A stretch of DNA of 37,690 nt from Clostridiales bacterium (GTDB lineage Bacteria; Bacillota; Clostridia; Monoglobales; WRBX01), in the NCBI GenBank assembly GCA_031263785.1, contig JAISFC010000072.1, forward strand, positions 1 through 37,690. Direction: 5' to 3'. Shown one piece after another: positions 18,980 through 28,987 of this stretch (positions within the stretch are counted from its first letter, which is position 1; each line of letters begins with the position of its first letter). A program made the position numbers and the translations under genes. The notes beneath the pieces were generated by a model. That model saw only the letters and a program-made list of their open reading frames with translations. It had not been told where the DNA came from and made no database searches.

Positions 18980-19822
18980 ATGAACATTCAGTGGTTCCCC
19001 GGGCATATGGCGAAGGCGAAGCGGGAGATTGGCGAGAGCTTGAAAATGGCGGATATAGTGATTGAAATCGCGGACTGCCGTGCGCCGAGAGCATCGCGAA
19101 GCTCGGATTTGGGGCATTTGATTAATAGGAAGCCGTTGATTGTTGCGCTGAATAAGTGTGATTTGGCGGATTCGAGCGTGACCTGCGATTGGATTGAGCA
19201 TTTTATAAAAGCGGGGACGGTTGCGGTGCCTATTTGCAGCGTCACGGGCGATAATTTTGCGGAATTGAGAAGGATGTTAGATAGCCTTGCGCAGGAAAAA
19301 CGCGAGCGTGACCAAGCGCGCGGGATGAAAGGGCGCGCGATAAAGATATTAGTTGCGGGTGTTCCTAATGTGGGGAAATCCGCTTTTATTAACAAATTTT
19401 CGGGGCGCAGCGCGATGGAAATCGGGAACAGACCGGGAGTGACTAAGATGCCGCAATGGATTCGCGTCGGTGACGGCTATGATTTGTTGGATACGCCGGG
19501 GGTGCTTGCGCCGAAGTTTAATGACGAGCTCACGGGGCTGCGTCTGGTGTGGATTGGCGCGATAAAAGACGAGATAATCGACAAAACGGAGGCTGCAATG
19601 TTGCTGTGCGAGTTTTTGCGCGACAACTATCCCGAAAGCTTGCGGGAGCAGTACAAGCTGGATGGGGAGCTCGGCGGCGGATACGAAATTCTGCTTGAAA
19701 TAGGGAAAAAGAGGGGCTGTATTGTTTCGGGCGGCGAGGTGGATGAACATAGAGCTTCCGGAATAATTTTGGACGATTTCCGTGCGGCGAAAACCGGACG
19801 CATAACGCTGGAAAACGTGTAA
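18980..19822 (+). CDS. rbgA: Ribosome biogenesis GTPase YlqF/RbgA
   Basis: MNIQWFPGHMAKAKREI; circularly permuted GTPase motifs NKCD then GVPNVGKSAFIN, DTPG. Confidence 0.96.
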   Translation: MNIQWFPGHMAKAKREIGESLKMADIVIEIADCRAPRASRSSDLGHLINRKPLIVALNKCDLADSSVTCDWIEHFIKAGTVAVPICSVTGDNFAELRRMLDSLAQEKRERDQARGMKGRAIKILVAGVPNVGKSAFINKFSGRSAMEIGNRPGVTKMPQWIRVGDGYDLLDTPGVLAPKFNDELTGLRLVWIGAIKDEIIDKTEAAMLLCEFLRDNYPESLREQYKLDGELGGGYEILLEIGKKRGCIVSGGEVDEHRASGIILDDFRAAKTGRITLENV

Positions 19823-19878
19823 ATTTACGATAGAGGTTGAGTTTTAAGTTATCGGGGTAAAGAGAGGAGATTGTGATT

Positions 19879-20511
19879 ATGCCGGACCTTTTGCTGGAAG
19901 TTGAGATGAAAGCGCGCGGTTTTTCGTGCGTTTGCGGTGTTGATGAGGCAGGGCGCGGTCCTTTGGCGGGTGACGTATACGCGGCGGCGGTGGTGATTGA
20001 TTTCCCTAAAAGCGACGAAAATTGGTGGAGGGAGATTGACGATTCCAAAAAGCTGACGCAGGCTAAGCGCGAGAGGCTTTTCGACGTGATTTGTGAAAAA
20101 GCCCGTGCGTGGGCAGTTGCGCGCGCCACTCCGCGGGAAATAGATGAGATTAATATACGCAATGCCTCTTTTTTAGCCATGAAACGCGCCGTTGAACGCC
20201 TTGGAGAGCGTGGGGTAATGCCGGATTACGCGCTTATCGACGGGAATGGCATGTCCGGGCTGGAGATTCCGTTTTCCTGCATAGTTAAGGGCGATTCCAA
20301 AAGCTTTTCCATAGCGGCGGCGTCTATTTTGGCGAAGGTTTCGCGCGACAGGGCGATGCGGAAATTGCACGAGCTGCACCCTGAATACGGATTTGCAAGC
20401 CACAAGGGGTACCCGACAAAGGCGCATTATGAGGCGATAAAGGCGTATGGAACGCTTGATGTGCATCGTAAGAGCTTCAGGCTGGAGGACGGCTGCTGTG
20501 AAGAGGCATAA
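19879..20511 (+). CDS. rnhB: Ribonuclease HII
   Basis: VCGVDEAGRGPLAGDVYAAAVVI...KGDSKSFSIAAASILAKVSRDRAM...HKGYPTKAHYEAI. Confidence 0.97.
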   Translation: MPDLLLEVEMKARGFSCVCGVDEAGRGPLAGDVYAAAVVIDFPKSDENWWREIDDSKKLTQAKRERLFDVICEKARAWAVARATPREIDEINIRNASFLAMKRAVERLGERGVMPDYALIDGNGMSGLEIPFSCIVKGDSKSFSIAAASILAKVSRDRAMRKLHELHPEYGFASHKGYPTKAHYEAIKAYGTLDVHRKSFRLEDGCCEEA

Positions 20512-20869
20512 CAAAGATTTGGGCGATTTAGGCGAGAAATACGCCGTAAAACGCCTGCGCAGACGCAGATATAAAATTGTTGCGACTAATTATTCGTGCA
20601 AATTGGGCGAAATTGACATTATTGCGGCGAAGGGCGAATATATAGTTTTTATTGAGGTGAAAACGCGCGACAACAGTGAGTTCGGGCGACCCGCTGAGGC
20701 GGTAAACGGCGTCAAGCAGAGGAGAATCGCGAAGATTGCGAGCGTGTATATGACGCGGCATTCGGGGCGGACTGCGCGGTTTGACGTCATCGAAATTTTG
20801 GGCAGGTTGAGATTTAACGGCAAATTAAAGGTGAATGAGTTCAATCACATAGAAAACGCTTTTTATTGA
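20498..20869 (+). CDS. YraN/UPF0102 family endonuclease-like protein
   Basis: DLGEKYAVKRLRRRRYKIVATNYSCKLGEIDIIAAKGEYIVFIEVKTR; GTG start behind GGAGGAC, 3' end of rnhB. Confidence 0.92.
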   Translation: MKRHNKDLGDLGEKYAVKRLRRRRYKIVATNYSCKLGEIDIIAAKGEYIVFIEVKTRDNSEFGRPAEAVNGVKQRRIAKIASVYMTRHSGRTARFDVIEILGRLRFNGKLKVNEFNHIENAFY

Positions 20870-20879
20870 GGGGATTTTG

Positions 20880-21773
20880 ATGTTTATAGCCGATGCGCAT
20901 TGCGACACGATTTCGAGAATTCTGGATACAAATGAAGGATTATTTCAAAACAGCGGGCATCTTGACATTATGAGGATGCGCAAAAGCGGTGTAATGATGC
21001 AGCTTTTCGCCGTGTGGACGGACCCTAAAACGGTGAATCCCTTCGCGAGGGCGACTGCCGTCATTGATAAATTCAACAAGGAATGCGGGATTAACGCGCA
21101 ATATGTGTCGGTAAACGGCGTTGAGGAAGGAAAGATTAGCGCAGTTCTTACTATAGAAGGCGGTTGTGTGCTCGAGGGTGAGATAGCGAATTTACATAAA
21201 TTTTGGGATATGGGCGTCAGGCTGATGACGCTCACGTGGAACGGCAGGAATGCGCTTGCGAGCGGGGTTTTGCAGGACGGAGAGGTTGACGGGGGGCTAA
21301 GCGGCTTCGGGCGTGAAGTGGTGCGTGAAATGGTGAAATTGGGGATGTTTATTGATGTTTCGCACATTGCCGAGCGCGGATTTTGGGATGTTATTGAGCA
21401 AACAGGAGGCGCCGTGCCGATTTTTGCCACGCACTCAAACGCGCGCTCAATCACGAATCATCCGCGTAATCTCACGGATGAGCAGATAAAAGCCATAATT
21501 TCCACTGGGGGATTTATCGGGCTTAATTTGTTCCCGGATTTTTTGGGCGGGTGCAATGTTAGTAATATCGCGAGGCACGCGGAACATATTATGAATTTGG
21601 GCGGCGTGGAAACTTTGGGGCTGGGCGCGGATTTTGACGGAGTGGATGTGTTGCCCGACGGTATCCATGGGGTGGAGGATATGGGCTGCATAAATGAGGT
21701 TATTTTGGGGGAATTTGGGGAAGAAACAGCTCGAAAAATACTTTTTGATAACTTATTTAAGCGTTTTTTTTAG
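20880..21773 (+). CDS. Membrane (renal) dipeptidase family M19
   Basis: MFIADAHCDTISRILD...MTLTWNGRNALASG...FIDVSHIAERGFWDVIEQTGGAVPIFATHSNARSITNHPRNLTDEQIKAI. Confidence 0.94.
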   Translation: MFIADAHCDTISRILDTNEGLFQNSGHLDIMRMRKSGVMMQLFAVWTDPKTVNPFARATAVIDKFNKECGINAQYVSVNGVEEGKISAVLTIEGGCVLEGEIANLHKFWDMGVRLMTLTWNGRNALASGVLQDGEVDGGLSGFGREVVREMVKLGMFIDVSHIAERGFWDVIEQTGGAVPIFATHSNARSITNHPRNLTDEQIKAIISTGGFIGLNLFPDFLGGCNVSNIARHAEHIMNLGGVETLGLGADFDGVDVLPDGIHGVEDMGCINEVILGEFGEETARKILFDNLFKRFF

Positions 21774-21792
21774 AAAAATTTGAAAAAAACAC

Positions 21793-21821
21793 TTGACAAA
21801 CCTTTTTAAAAGTTGTATAAT
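21793..21821 (+). promoter_or_regulatory. Promoter of the coiled-coil gene
   Basis: TTGACA-17 nt-TATAAT. Confidence 0.8.
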
Positions 21822-21830
21822 ATAATCATG

Positions 21831-22016
21831 GGGGATGTGTAGTTACTTTGTCGTATCCGAATGGACGCATCGTAACAAATTGCAAACGGTACACATTCAA
21901 AGTTCTTATATGTATTGTACTCGGGGAAGCCCGAGGTTTCTATGCCACAAAGCGGAAGCAATATAAATAAGCAAAAATCAAGCAAATATTGTGTGGAGAA
22001 AATATAAGGGGGAGTA
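21831..22016 (+). promoter_or_regulatory. Long structured 5' leader (candidate cis-RNA)
   Basis: About 190 nt between the promoter and ATG 22021; 9-bp helix GGATGTGTA (21833-21841)/TACACATTC (21890-21898); nested GTTAC/GTAAC (21842-21846/21872-21876); hairpin CTCGGG-GAAG-CCCGAG (21920-21935). Confidence 0.5.
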
Positions 22017-22020
22017 AGTT

Positions 22021-24708
22021 ATGCCAGGAGAAGAAAATAACAAAAAACTCGAGGAGTTTTACGCAAGAATGGCTGCAAGGAGAGCGGAGCAAGAAGCTGA
22101 AAAGAAAGAAGCCGACAAAGGTGCGGTATTTGTAGCGCCGGGAGCTTCCGAGAAAAGTCGCGCTGTTAAGTCAGGAACAGGGAAGAAAGTTGCTGCCGGG
22201 ATTGGTATAGGGGTAGCAGTAGCAGGTTCAGGTGCAGCGGGATATTTTATAGGTAATAATAAGACAAAAGACATGGAGAAGGCATATGCTGAGCTATTAT
22301 CTGAACATGATGAAACGTTAGCCCAATATAAGCTATTCACCGGCATGTTTTTTAATGCGGGCGACGGTAAGCCTTTTAATGTAGTTGAAGGTGAGTTCCG
22401 TCCTACGGATTATAAGCGTTTTGACTTCACGGGTGAGGGAGTGGTTTCTGCCAAAGATGCCGTTAAGCTTTCCATGTGGTATACGCAACGAGTGCCCGAT
22501 GAACAACTTTTAAATGAGCTTGGTCTTAAAGGAGCAAGTACTCATTTTGATTATGATGAACTTAAGGCTTTAACCTTCGGTCTTTATAATCCGGAAACCA
22601 AAGAGTATACAAATCCCAGCGAGGCAATAAAAGAGATGTTTAGAGATATCGACACATCACAAAACCCTGAATTGGCGAAGTATGCGCAGGCAGTGTTGAA
22701 TGATGTGAACAATCTTGATAATTTGGCTCCGGGGCAAGTAGTTCAACAAACTACAGGTTCAAAGGGCGGTTCAAAGGTAAACACTGTCACGGTTACTAAA
22801 ACAGTTGTTGAAAAAGACGAAGAGGCGCTTAATAGATTGAGAAGTGAATTTGCAATAGAGAAGGAAGCGTTGGAAGCACGGTTAAAAGCGGAAAATGCAG
22901 CCAAATCAATAGCGGCGGAGAAAGAGGTTATCGCCGGTATTAACAGATTAGTTGGTCTTACGGGATGGCCTCAGCCTGTAAAATTAGTTGCAGACGGTAA
23001 TTTTGAGGATGTTCATGCAGCTCTTCTGGGAATAAATGAGTATATCGTTGCAAACGGTTGGAACAAAAATGCAAGCGATACAGATAGGATTGCAGGACAA
23101 ACGCTTATAGACATGTTTATAAAGGGTTCAGGCGGATTAACCAACGAACAGAGAGATTTTTTGACAAATAATCCCATAACGAGGCAAGCTTATCATTGGG
23201 CTTATGACAGATATACAAAAGTTCAGGAGGACCTTAGAATTTCGGAAAAGGCATGCGAAGATTTGAGGAGAGAGTTAGCGAATAGCGGATCAATTATTAT
23301 TGGTGGGTCGAGTTATTACAGAGAGCTTGCAAATGAAGTTGCTGCTTTGCTTGACACTACTGTTTCGGGTATAATTCCTGAATTGAAGGAAGTAATTGCG
23401 AAGGCAGCGGCAGCTCAAATATTGGAACAGAAACTCAAAGAGGCTCAAGAAGAATTAAGCAAGAAAGAAGCGGAGCTTGCAAAAGCGATAGAGGAACGGG
23501 ATGCGCTTCAGGGACAAATTGAAAAGTTAGAAGAGCAAGCTCGAAATGACGCGGGGCTTCTGGAGAGCGAAAGGGCTGCGCATGAAGATTATGTACTTAA
23601 TCACCTTCATGATAATGATGAGTATAACAAATTAGTTGAGGACTTAGAAGCAGCCAATGTTAGAATTGGTGAGTTGGAGCAAGAGTTAGCGGATTATATG
23701 AAAGATCATATTTATAGCAATGAAGAATATGAGGCTTTAGAGGAAGCGAGAAAACAACTTGAGGAAGAGAATGTAGAGCTTAAGGATCGCGTTGACGGCA
23801 ATGAGAAGACTATACAAGAGAAGGATGACGAGATTGGGAAGCTGAAAGACAGAATTGACGAGCTGGAAAAGGGCAGCGGTAATGAAGAAGAATTAAAGAG
23901 ATTGCGCGATGAAATTGATGGGCTTAAAAAAGACATTGTGAAGCTTGAACAAGAAAAGGCGGACTTAGTAAGAGAAAACGAGGGCTTAAAAAAGACAATT
24001 GAAGAGAAAAACAAGACAATTGCAGATAAGGACGCGGAAATCGCAAGATTAAACAAAATCATTGACGAGTTTGACAATGGGCAGATTAAAACTATTAAGG
24101 AAACGTTAGACAAATTGCAAGTAGCATATGATGAATTGCTAATAAAATGTGACGAATACCGTGTTGAGAGAGACGAGCTTGCACATGCGCTTGGATTATC
24201 AGAGGCAGATGTGGCTAGCCTTACAGCTGAAAATTCACAACTAAGGCAGGACAAATCTGTTCTGGAACAAGGGAAAGCTGAGTTAGAAGACAGATTACAG
24301 TCTGCGAAGGATGATGAACGGAACGCCAAGGAGCTGGGCGGAAATAATAGCACAAATTCAACGGAAAAGACGTTTGTTGATGGGTCAGGAGAAGTTATTC
24401 ATAGCACCACCGGGTCGGGGGCTGTTGCTCAAGGGACTGAAGCTGAGGGAATCGCCGAAGACTTAGCTCCGGCGGCACCGGAAGTGGTAGTGGAAGAGGA
24501 TGCACAAGCGCCGGCAGCGGTAGTTGCTGCTGATGATTCTCAACGGGCAAGTGTGAAAGACATATTGGATGCTCCAAAAGTGGATCAAGCTCCACAAGCT
24601 CCGGCAGAAAGCGCGCCTGCACAGGCAGCTCCGTCGGAAGGGGCGCCGGCGCCTCAAGCTCCTGCTGAGAGCGCGCCTACGCAGAATCAAACACCTCCTA
24701 CAATATAA
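22021..24708 (+). CDS. Membrane-anchored long coiled-coil protein with dockerin-like motif and Pro/Ala-rich C-terminus
   Basis: N-terminal Gly/Ala TM segment GKKVAAGIGIGVAVAGSGAAGYFIGN; FDFTGEGVVSAKDAVKLSMWYT; long Glu/Lys heptad region; PAPQAPAESAPTQNQTPPTI tail; GGGGGAG SD. Confidence 0.85.
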   Translation: MPGEENNKKLEEFYARMAARRAEQEAEKKEADKGAVFVAPGASEKSRAVKSGTGKKVAAGIGIGVAVAGSGAAGYFIGNNKTKDMEKAYAELLSEHDETLAQYKLFTGMFFNAGDGKPFNVVEGEFRPTDYKRFDFTGEGVVSAKDAVKLSMWYTQRVPDEQLLNELGLKGASTHFDYDELKALTFGLYNPETKEYTNPSEAIKEMFRDIDTSQNPELAKYAQAVLNDVNNLDNLAPGQVVQQTTGSKGGSKVNTVTVTKTVVEKDEEALNRLRSEFAIEKEALEARLKAENAAKSIAAEKEVIAGINRLVGLTGWPQPVKLVADGNFEDVHAALLGINEYIVANGWNKNASDTDRIAGQTLIDMFIKGSGGLTNEQRDFLTNNPITRQAYHWAYDRYTKVQEDLRISEKACEDLRRELANSGSIIIGGSSYYRELANEVAALLDTTVSGIIPELKEVIAKAAAAQILEQKLKEAQEELSKKEAELAKAIEERDALQGQIEKLEEQARNDAGLLESERAAHEDYVLNHLHDNDEYNKLVEDLEAANVRIGELEQELADYMKDHIYSNEEYEALEEARKQLEEENVELKDRVDGNEKTIQEKDDEIGKLKDRIDELEKGSGNEEELKRLRDEIDGLKKDIVKLEQEKADLVRENEGLKKTIEEKNKTIADKDAEIARLNKIIDEFDNGQIKTIKETLDKLQVAYDELLIKCDEYRVERDELAHALGLSEADVASLTAENSQLRQDKSVLEQGKAELEDRLQSAKDDERNAKELGGNNSTNSTEKTFVDGSGEVIHSTTGSGAVAQGTEAEGIAEDLAPAAPEVVVEEDAQAPAAVVAADDSQRASVKDILDAPKVDQAPQAPAESAPAQAAPSEGAPAPQAPAESAPTQNQTPPTI

Positions 24709-24735
24709 TCGGAAGAGTGTAAAAAAGATAAAAAT

Positions 24736-24769
24736 AAAGCTCGGCGGGAAAAACTCGTCGGGCTTTTTT
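24736..24769 (+). terminator. Rho-independent terminator
   Basis: AAAGCTCGGCG...CGTCGGGCTTTTTT with G-U pairs and T-run. Confidence 0.8.
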
Positions 24770-24792
24770 GTTGAAGAAAAATGAAAAAACTC

Positions 24793-24821
24793 TTGACTTT
24801 TAGCTTAAAATATGATAAATT
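24793..24821 (+). promoter_or_regulatory. fhs promoter
   Basis: TTGACT-17 nt-TAAATT. Confidence 0.5.
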
Positions 24822-24843
24822 TTTACTTAGGAGGCGATAGAGG

Positions 24844-26511
24844 TTGAAAAGCGATATTGAGATAGCGCAAGAGTGCAAAATGAAGCCGATTTTGGAGGTT
24901 GCGGAAGAATATGGGATAAACGCGGACTTTTTGGAAGCTTATGGCAAGTACAAGGCTAAGGTTGACGAGCGGATTTTCGCTGAGACTGCCGGCAAAAAAA
25001 AGGGCAAATTGGTATTAGTCACGGCGATTAACCCCACTCCGGCGGGCGAAGGCAAGACTACCGTCACAATAGGGCTTGCTCAAGCCCTTAATTTAATAGG
25101 CAAGCGCACGTTTGCGGCGTTGCGTGAGCCTTCGTTGGGACCCTGCATGGGCGTCAAGGGCGGCGCGGCGGGCGGCGGGTATGCGCAAATGGTGCCGATG
25201 GAGGACATAAACCTGCATTTTACGGGGGATATCCACGCCATGACCTGCGCGCATAATCTGCTGTCGAGCATGATTGACAACCACATACACCAGGGCAACG
25301 AGCTTAATATTGACCCCAAACGCGTTATTTGGCGGCGTGTCGTGGACCTGAATGACCGCGCGCTGCGTGAGGTCATAGTGGGCATGGGCGGCAAAACCAA
25401 TGGCACGATGCGTCAGGACGGGTACATGATAACGGTGGCGTCCGAAATAATGGCGATAGTGTGCCTGGCGCGCGATTTAACGGACATGAAGCGGCGGCTG
25501 GGCGATATACTTATCGGGTATAACCTCGATGACAAGCCTGTTTTTGCGCGTGAGCTCAAGGTCAACGGAGCGATGGCGGCGCTGCTCAAGGACGCGCTCA
25601 AGCCCAATCTGGTGCAAACGCTTGAGAATACGCCCGTTTTTGTGCATGGCGGACCCTTCGCAAACATTGCCCACGGCTGCAATAGTATCCGCGCGACGAA
25701 GCTTGCGCTTGCGCTGTCCGACATAACGGTCACCGAGGCTGGATTCGGGGCGGATTTGGGGGCGCAGAAGTTTCTTGACATCAAATGCCGCATAGCGGGG
25801 CTGGCTCCCGACGCGATTGTGTTGGTGGCAACCGTGCGCGCGCTTAAACATAACGGCGGGGCGGCGCGCGAGAAGTTGGGCGTGGAGGATTTGGACGCGC
25901 TGAGCGCGGGATTCGTGAACCTACAGAAGCACATAGAAAATTTGCAGAAATACGGTGCTCCTATCGTGGTCGCGCTTAATTCCTTTGCGACGGACACGGC
26001 GGCGGAAACGGATTATATTCGCAAGCGTTGTGAAAAAATGGGCTGCAAGTTCGCGCTTGCCGAGGTATTTAGCAAGGGAGGCGAAGGCGGCAGGGAGCTG
26101 GCGGAGGCGGTGCTTGCGGCGATGGAGCAGCCGTCGGAGTTTAAACTTTTGTATGAGGACGACATACCTATAAAAGAAAAAATTCTGGCTACCTGCCGCG
26201 AGATTTACGGCGCAAAGGACGTCAATTACACCCCCGAGGCGGACAAAATGATTGAGCGGGCGAAGGATTTAGGGTGCGGAAAATTCCCGGTATGCATTGC
26301 CAAGACGCAGTACTCGCTGTCCGACGACGCCGGCAAATTAGGCAGACCCGAAGGGTTTACGGTGACGATAAAGGAAGTGAGAATATCCAACGGCGCGGGG
26401 TTTATCGTGGCGCTGGCTGGCGATATCGTGACTATGCCGGGGCTCCCGAAAGCGCCTGCGGCGTGCAATATTGACGTTGATAACGACGGCAAAATTATCG
26501 GATTATTTTAG
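24844..26511 (+). CDS. fhs: Formate--tetrahydrofolate ligase
   Basis: [27 protein letters not shown]...[36 protein letters not shown]. Confidence 0.98.
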   Translation: MKSDIEIAQECKMKPILEVAEEYGINADFLEAYGKYKAKVDERIFAETAGKKKGKLVLVTAINPTPAGEGKTTVTIGLAQALNLIGKRTFAALREPSLGPCMGVKGGAAGGGYAQMVPMEDINLHFTGDIHAMTCAHNLLSSMIDNHIHQGNELNIDPKRVIWRRVVDLNDRALREVIVGMGGKTNGTMRQDGYMITVASEIMAIVCLARDLTDMKRRLGDILIGYNLDDKPVFARELKVNGAMAALLKDALKPNLVQTLENTPVFVHGGPFANIAHGCNSIRATKLALALSDITVTEAGFGADLGAQKFLDIKCRIAGLAPDAIVLVATVRALKHNGGAAREKLGVEDLDALSAGFVNLQKHIENLQKYGAPIVVALNSFATDTAAETDYIRKRCEKMGCKFALAEVFSKGGEGGRELAEAVLAAMEQPSEFKLLYEDDIPIKEKILATCREIYGAKDVNYTPEADKMIERAKDLGCGKFPVCIAKTQYSLSDDAGKLGRPEGFTVTIKEVRISNGAGFIVALAGDIVTMPGLPKAPAACNIDVDNDGKIIGLF

Positions 26512-26520
26512 GAGGCGAGC

Positions 26521-27042
26521 ATGAAAAATCACGCGCAATTTAAGCTCACATTGGCGGCGATTTTAACCGCAGTGGCGATAGTTATCCCCATGTTTATGCC
26601 TAAAATCGTTATCCCCCCGATGAGCTTCACGCTTACCAGCCACGTGCCCATATTTATAGCGTGTTTTATTTCGCCGGCGGTGGCGGTAGCGGTGGTAATT
26701 GGCTCTACCGCGGGATTTTTCCTTGCGGGGTTCCCGACCGTGATTGTGGCGAGGGCGGGCACCCATCTAATTTTTGCGGTGTTACTTTCGATGTACGTCA
26801 AGCGGTACGGAGCGCCCAAGACGTTTGTTGCCCGTTTGTGCGTGGGCGGCGCGGTGTCGGTGGTGCATGCGCTGTGCGAGGCGGCGGTGGTGCAGTGGAT
26901 GTTTTTCCCCGAAGCCGCCGATAATCCCTATTATGTGCTGTATATTCTCGTGGGTGCGGGGACGTTTGCCCACAGCATGATAGACTACGCGGTCAGCGAA
27001 ATTATCTATAAACGCTTGCGCATTGATAAAAAGTTTGAATAA
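26521..27042 (+). CDS. Multi-TM ECF-transporter S-component-like membrane protein
   Basis: About 5-6 hydrophobic segments; SFTLTSHVPIFIACFISPAVAVAVVIGSTAGFFLAG pattern; downstream of fhs. Confidence 0.6.
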   Translation: MKNHAQFKLTLAAILTAVAIVIPMFMPKIVIPPMSFTLTSHVPIFIACFISPAVAVAVVIGSTAGFFLAGFPTVIVARAGTHLIFAVLLSMYVKRYGAPKTFVARLCVGGAVSVVHALCEAAVVQWMFFPEAADNPYYVLYILVGAGTFAHSMIDYAVSEIIYKRLRIDKKFE

Positions 27043-27058
27043 AATTCCAATTTAAGTT

Positions 27059-27082
27059 AAAACTCTCCACAAGGAGGGTTTT
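27059..27082 (+). promoter_or_regulatory. Hairpin covering the tepA Shine-Dalgarno
   Basis: AAAACTCTCC-ACAA-GGAGGGTTTT directly before ATG 27083; 10-bp stem with one G-U pair. Confidence 0.6.
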
Positions 27083-27766
27083 ATGGATGAGGAGCAGATT
27101 CCGTCCGAAGGTATGAACGAGACGGAGCCAATTAATATAGTCCCGCAGAGGGCTAAGCACAAGGTTCATTTGCTGAATATAATCGGACAAATTGAAGGGC
27201 ACACGGTGTTACCGCCTCAAAATAAAACCACCAAGTATGAGCATGTTGTGCCTCAATTGACGGTGGTGGAGCAGGACGAGGAAATCGAGGGCTTGATGGT
27301 GACGCTTAATACCGTTGGGGGCGACGTGGAGGCGGGGCTCGCGATAGCGGAGATGATTTCGACCATGAGCAAGCCGACGGTTTCGTTGGTGATAGGCGGG
27401 GGGCATTCCATCGGTGTGCCGCTGGCGGTTGCCACGGACTACTCTTTTATTTCGCAGTCCGCCACCATGACGCTGCACCCGATTCGCATGACGGGGCTCA
27501 TTATTGGCGCGACGCAAACGTACGAATATTTCGACAAGGTGCAGAAGCAGGTCGTCCATTTTATTGAGCGCAACAGCAACATAGCCGGGGAGAGATTGAA
27601 GGAGCTTATGCTTGCAACGGGGCAAATTTCAAACGACATAGGCACAATTCTTTTCGGGCATGAGGCGGTGGAAAAGGGCATTATAAACGAGGTAGGCGGC
27701 GTCGGCGACGCGTTCAGGAAGCTGTACGAGCAAATAGAGCTGCGCGCCAAGCCGAAGCCGGAGTAA
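27083..27766 (+). CDS. tepA: ClpP-family protein of the TepA/YmfB type
   Basis: [67 protein letters not shown]. Confidence 0.9.
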   Translation: MDEEQIPSEGMNETEPINIVPQRAKHKVHLLNIIGQIEGHTVLPPQNKTTKYEHVVPQLTVVEQDEEIEGLMVTLNTVGGDVEAGLAIAEMISTMSKPTVSLVIGGGHSIGVPLAVATDYSFISQSATMTLHPIRMTGLIIGATQTYEYFDKVQKQVVHFIERNSNIAGERLKELMLATGQISNDIGTILFGHEAVEKGIINEVGGVGDAFRKLYEQIELRAKPKPE

Positions 27767-27805
27767 TAAGCAAGCATGTCGCCTCATACATTTTGACTGG
27801 GTGAT

Positions 27806-28963
27806 ATGATGCGAATGATAATGGTGAAAAAGCGGTTTACACTGCGCGCGGGCGCGTTTTTTGCGGTTGCGCTGGGAGTCTTCGCGGCGGGCGCCGTTGC
27901 CGCAAATGTATTGTTGTCCGTTTTTGCGTTCGTTCCGGCGAATTCTATGGCGCTGGTGCTTGCGGATTCCATGCCCGTCTTTTCGAGCGCGGTTAGTGAC
28001 GATGCGGAATCGCTGCAGCTTGCGAAGATAAGCCGCGTAATATTGGGGTTTGACGTTAGCGAGCCACGGACGATTTTGCAAAATCAGATAGCGTCGATTA
28101 AGTTTGGGATTGGGCTTGAGGCGAGCGGTCCACAGCCGACGGATGCGGCGGTTCCGACAGAGCTGCCTGCGGACATGAAGCCGGTTATTGCCTTAGATAT
28201 GCACCCTGACGGCGGCGAGGGGTATTTGCAGGCGGGCGGCGTCATGATTAAAAACCACACGACCTACACGCCGGACCCGACGGAGCTGCTGGCGCAGGAT
28301 TTAAGCTTTAATTTAAAGGAAAGCGGACCCAAGGTTTTGATTACCCATGCGCACAGCTCGGAGGCATATACGCCGACGGACAGCGATTTTTACAACCCGT
28401 CCGACCCCAGCAGGACGCAGGATATGAGGTACACCGTCATGCACGTGGGCGAGGAAATGGCGAAGGTTCTCAATGATATGGGCATTTCCACGGTGCAGGA
28501 CCGCGCGGTGCACGATTATCCGTCGTATAACGGGTCCTATAAGAGCAGCCTTGCCGAGATTCAAAAATATTTGCAGGAATATCCGTCTATACGCGTGGTT
28601 TTGGACGTGCATAGGGACGCGATGCAGCGCGACGACGGCACTCGATTGAAGGATGTCACGGAAATTAACGACGAAAAAGTGGCGCAAATCATGCTTGTTA
28701 CCGGCACGGACCAGGCGGGGCTAAGTCACCCGAATTGGCAGTCCGGATTGAAGTTCGCAATGAAGTGGCAAAGCGTGATGAATAGCGATTATCCGCGGCT
28801 CACCCGTGCGATTGATTTCAGGCAGGAGCGGTTTAACACACACGCGACGCTGGCGTCGGTAATAGTGGAGGTCGGGAGCGTGGCAAACACGCTGGATGAG
28901 GCGGTGCGCGGCGGAAAATACGCGGCGGAATCGCTGGGGAAAATGCTTAAAACGCTAATTTAG
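27806..28963 (+). CDS. spoIIP: Stage II sporulation protein P-like
   Basis: N-terminal TM; PKVLITHAHSSEAYTP...YPSIRVVLDVHRDAMQRDDG...VIVEVGSVANTLDEAVRG. Confidence 0.92.
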   Translation: MMRMIMVKKRFTLRAGAFFAVALGVFAAGAVAANVLLSVFAFVPANSMALVLADSMPVFSSAVSDDAESLQLAKISRVILGFDVSEPRTILQNQIASIKFGIGLEASGPQPTDAAVPTELPADMKPVIALDMHPDGGEGYLQAGGVMIKNHTTYTPDPTELLAQDLSFNLKESGPKVLITHAHSSEAYTPTDSDFYNPSDPSRTQDMRYTVMHVGEEMAKVLNDMGISTVQDRAVHDYPSYNGSYKSSLAEIQKYLQEYPSIRVVLDVHRDAMQRDDGTRLKDVTEINDEKVAQIMLVTGTDQAGLSHPNWQSGLKFAMKWQSVMNSDYPRLTRAIDFRQERFNTHATLASVIVEVGSVANTLDEAVRGGKYAAESLGKMLKTLI

Positions 28964-28987
28964 CAATTGCAATTGTGAGGTGTACGA

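Noticed and set aside
23712-24353. 213-aa minus-strand ORF opposite the coiled-coil gene
   Set aside because: Ser/Leu/Phe-rich translation is the expected antisense shadow of Glu/Lys heptads; no SD and no recognisable motif.
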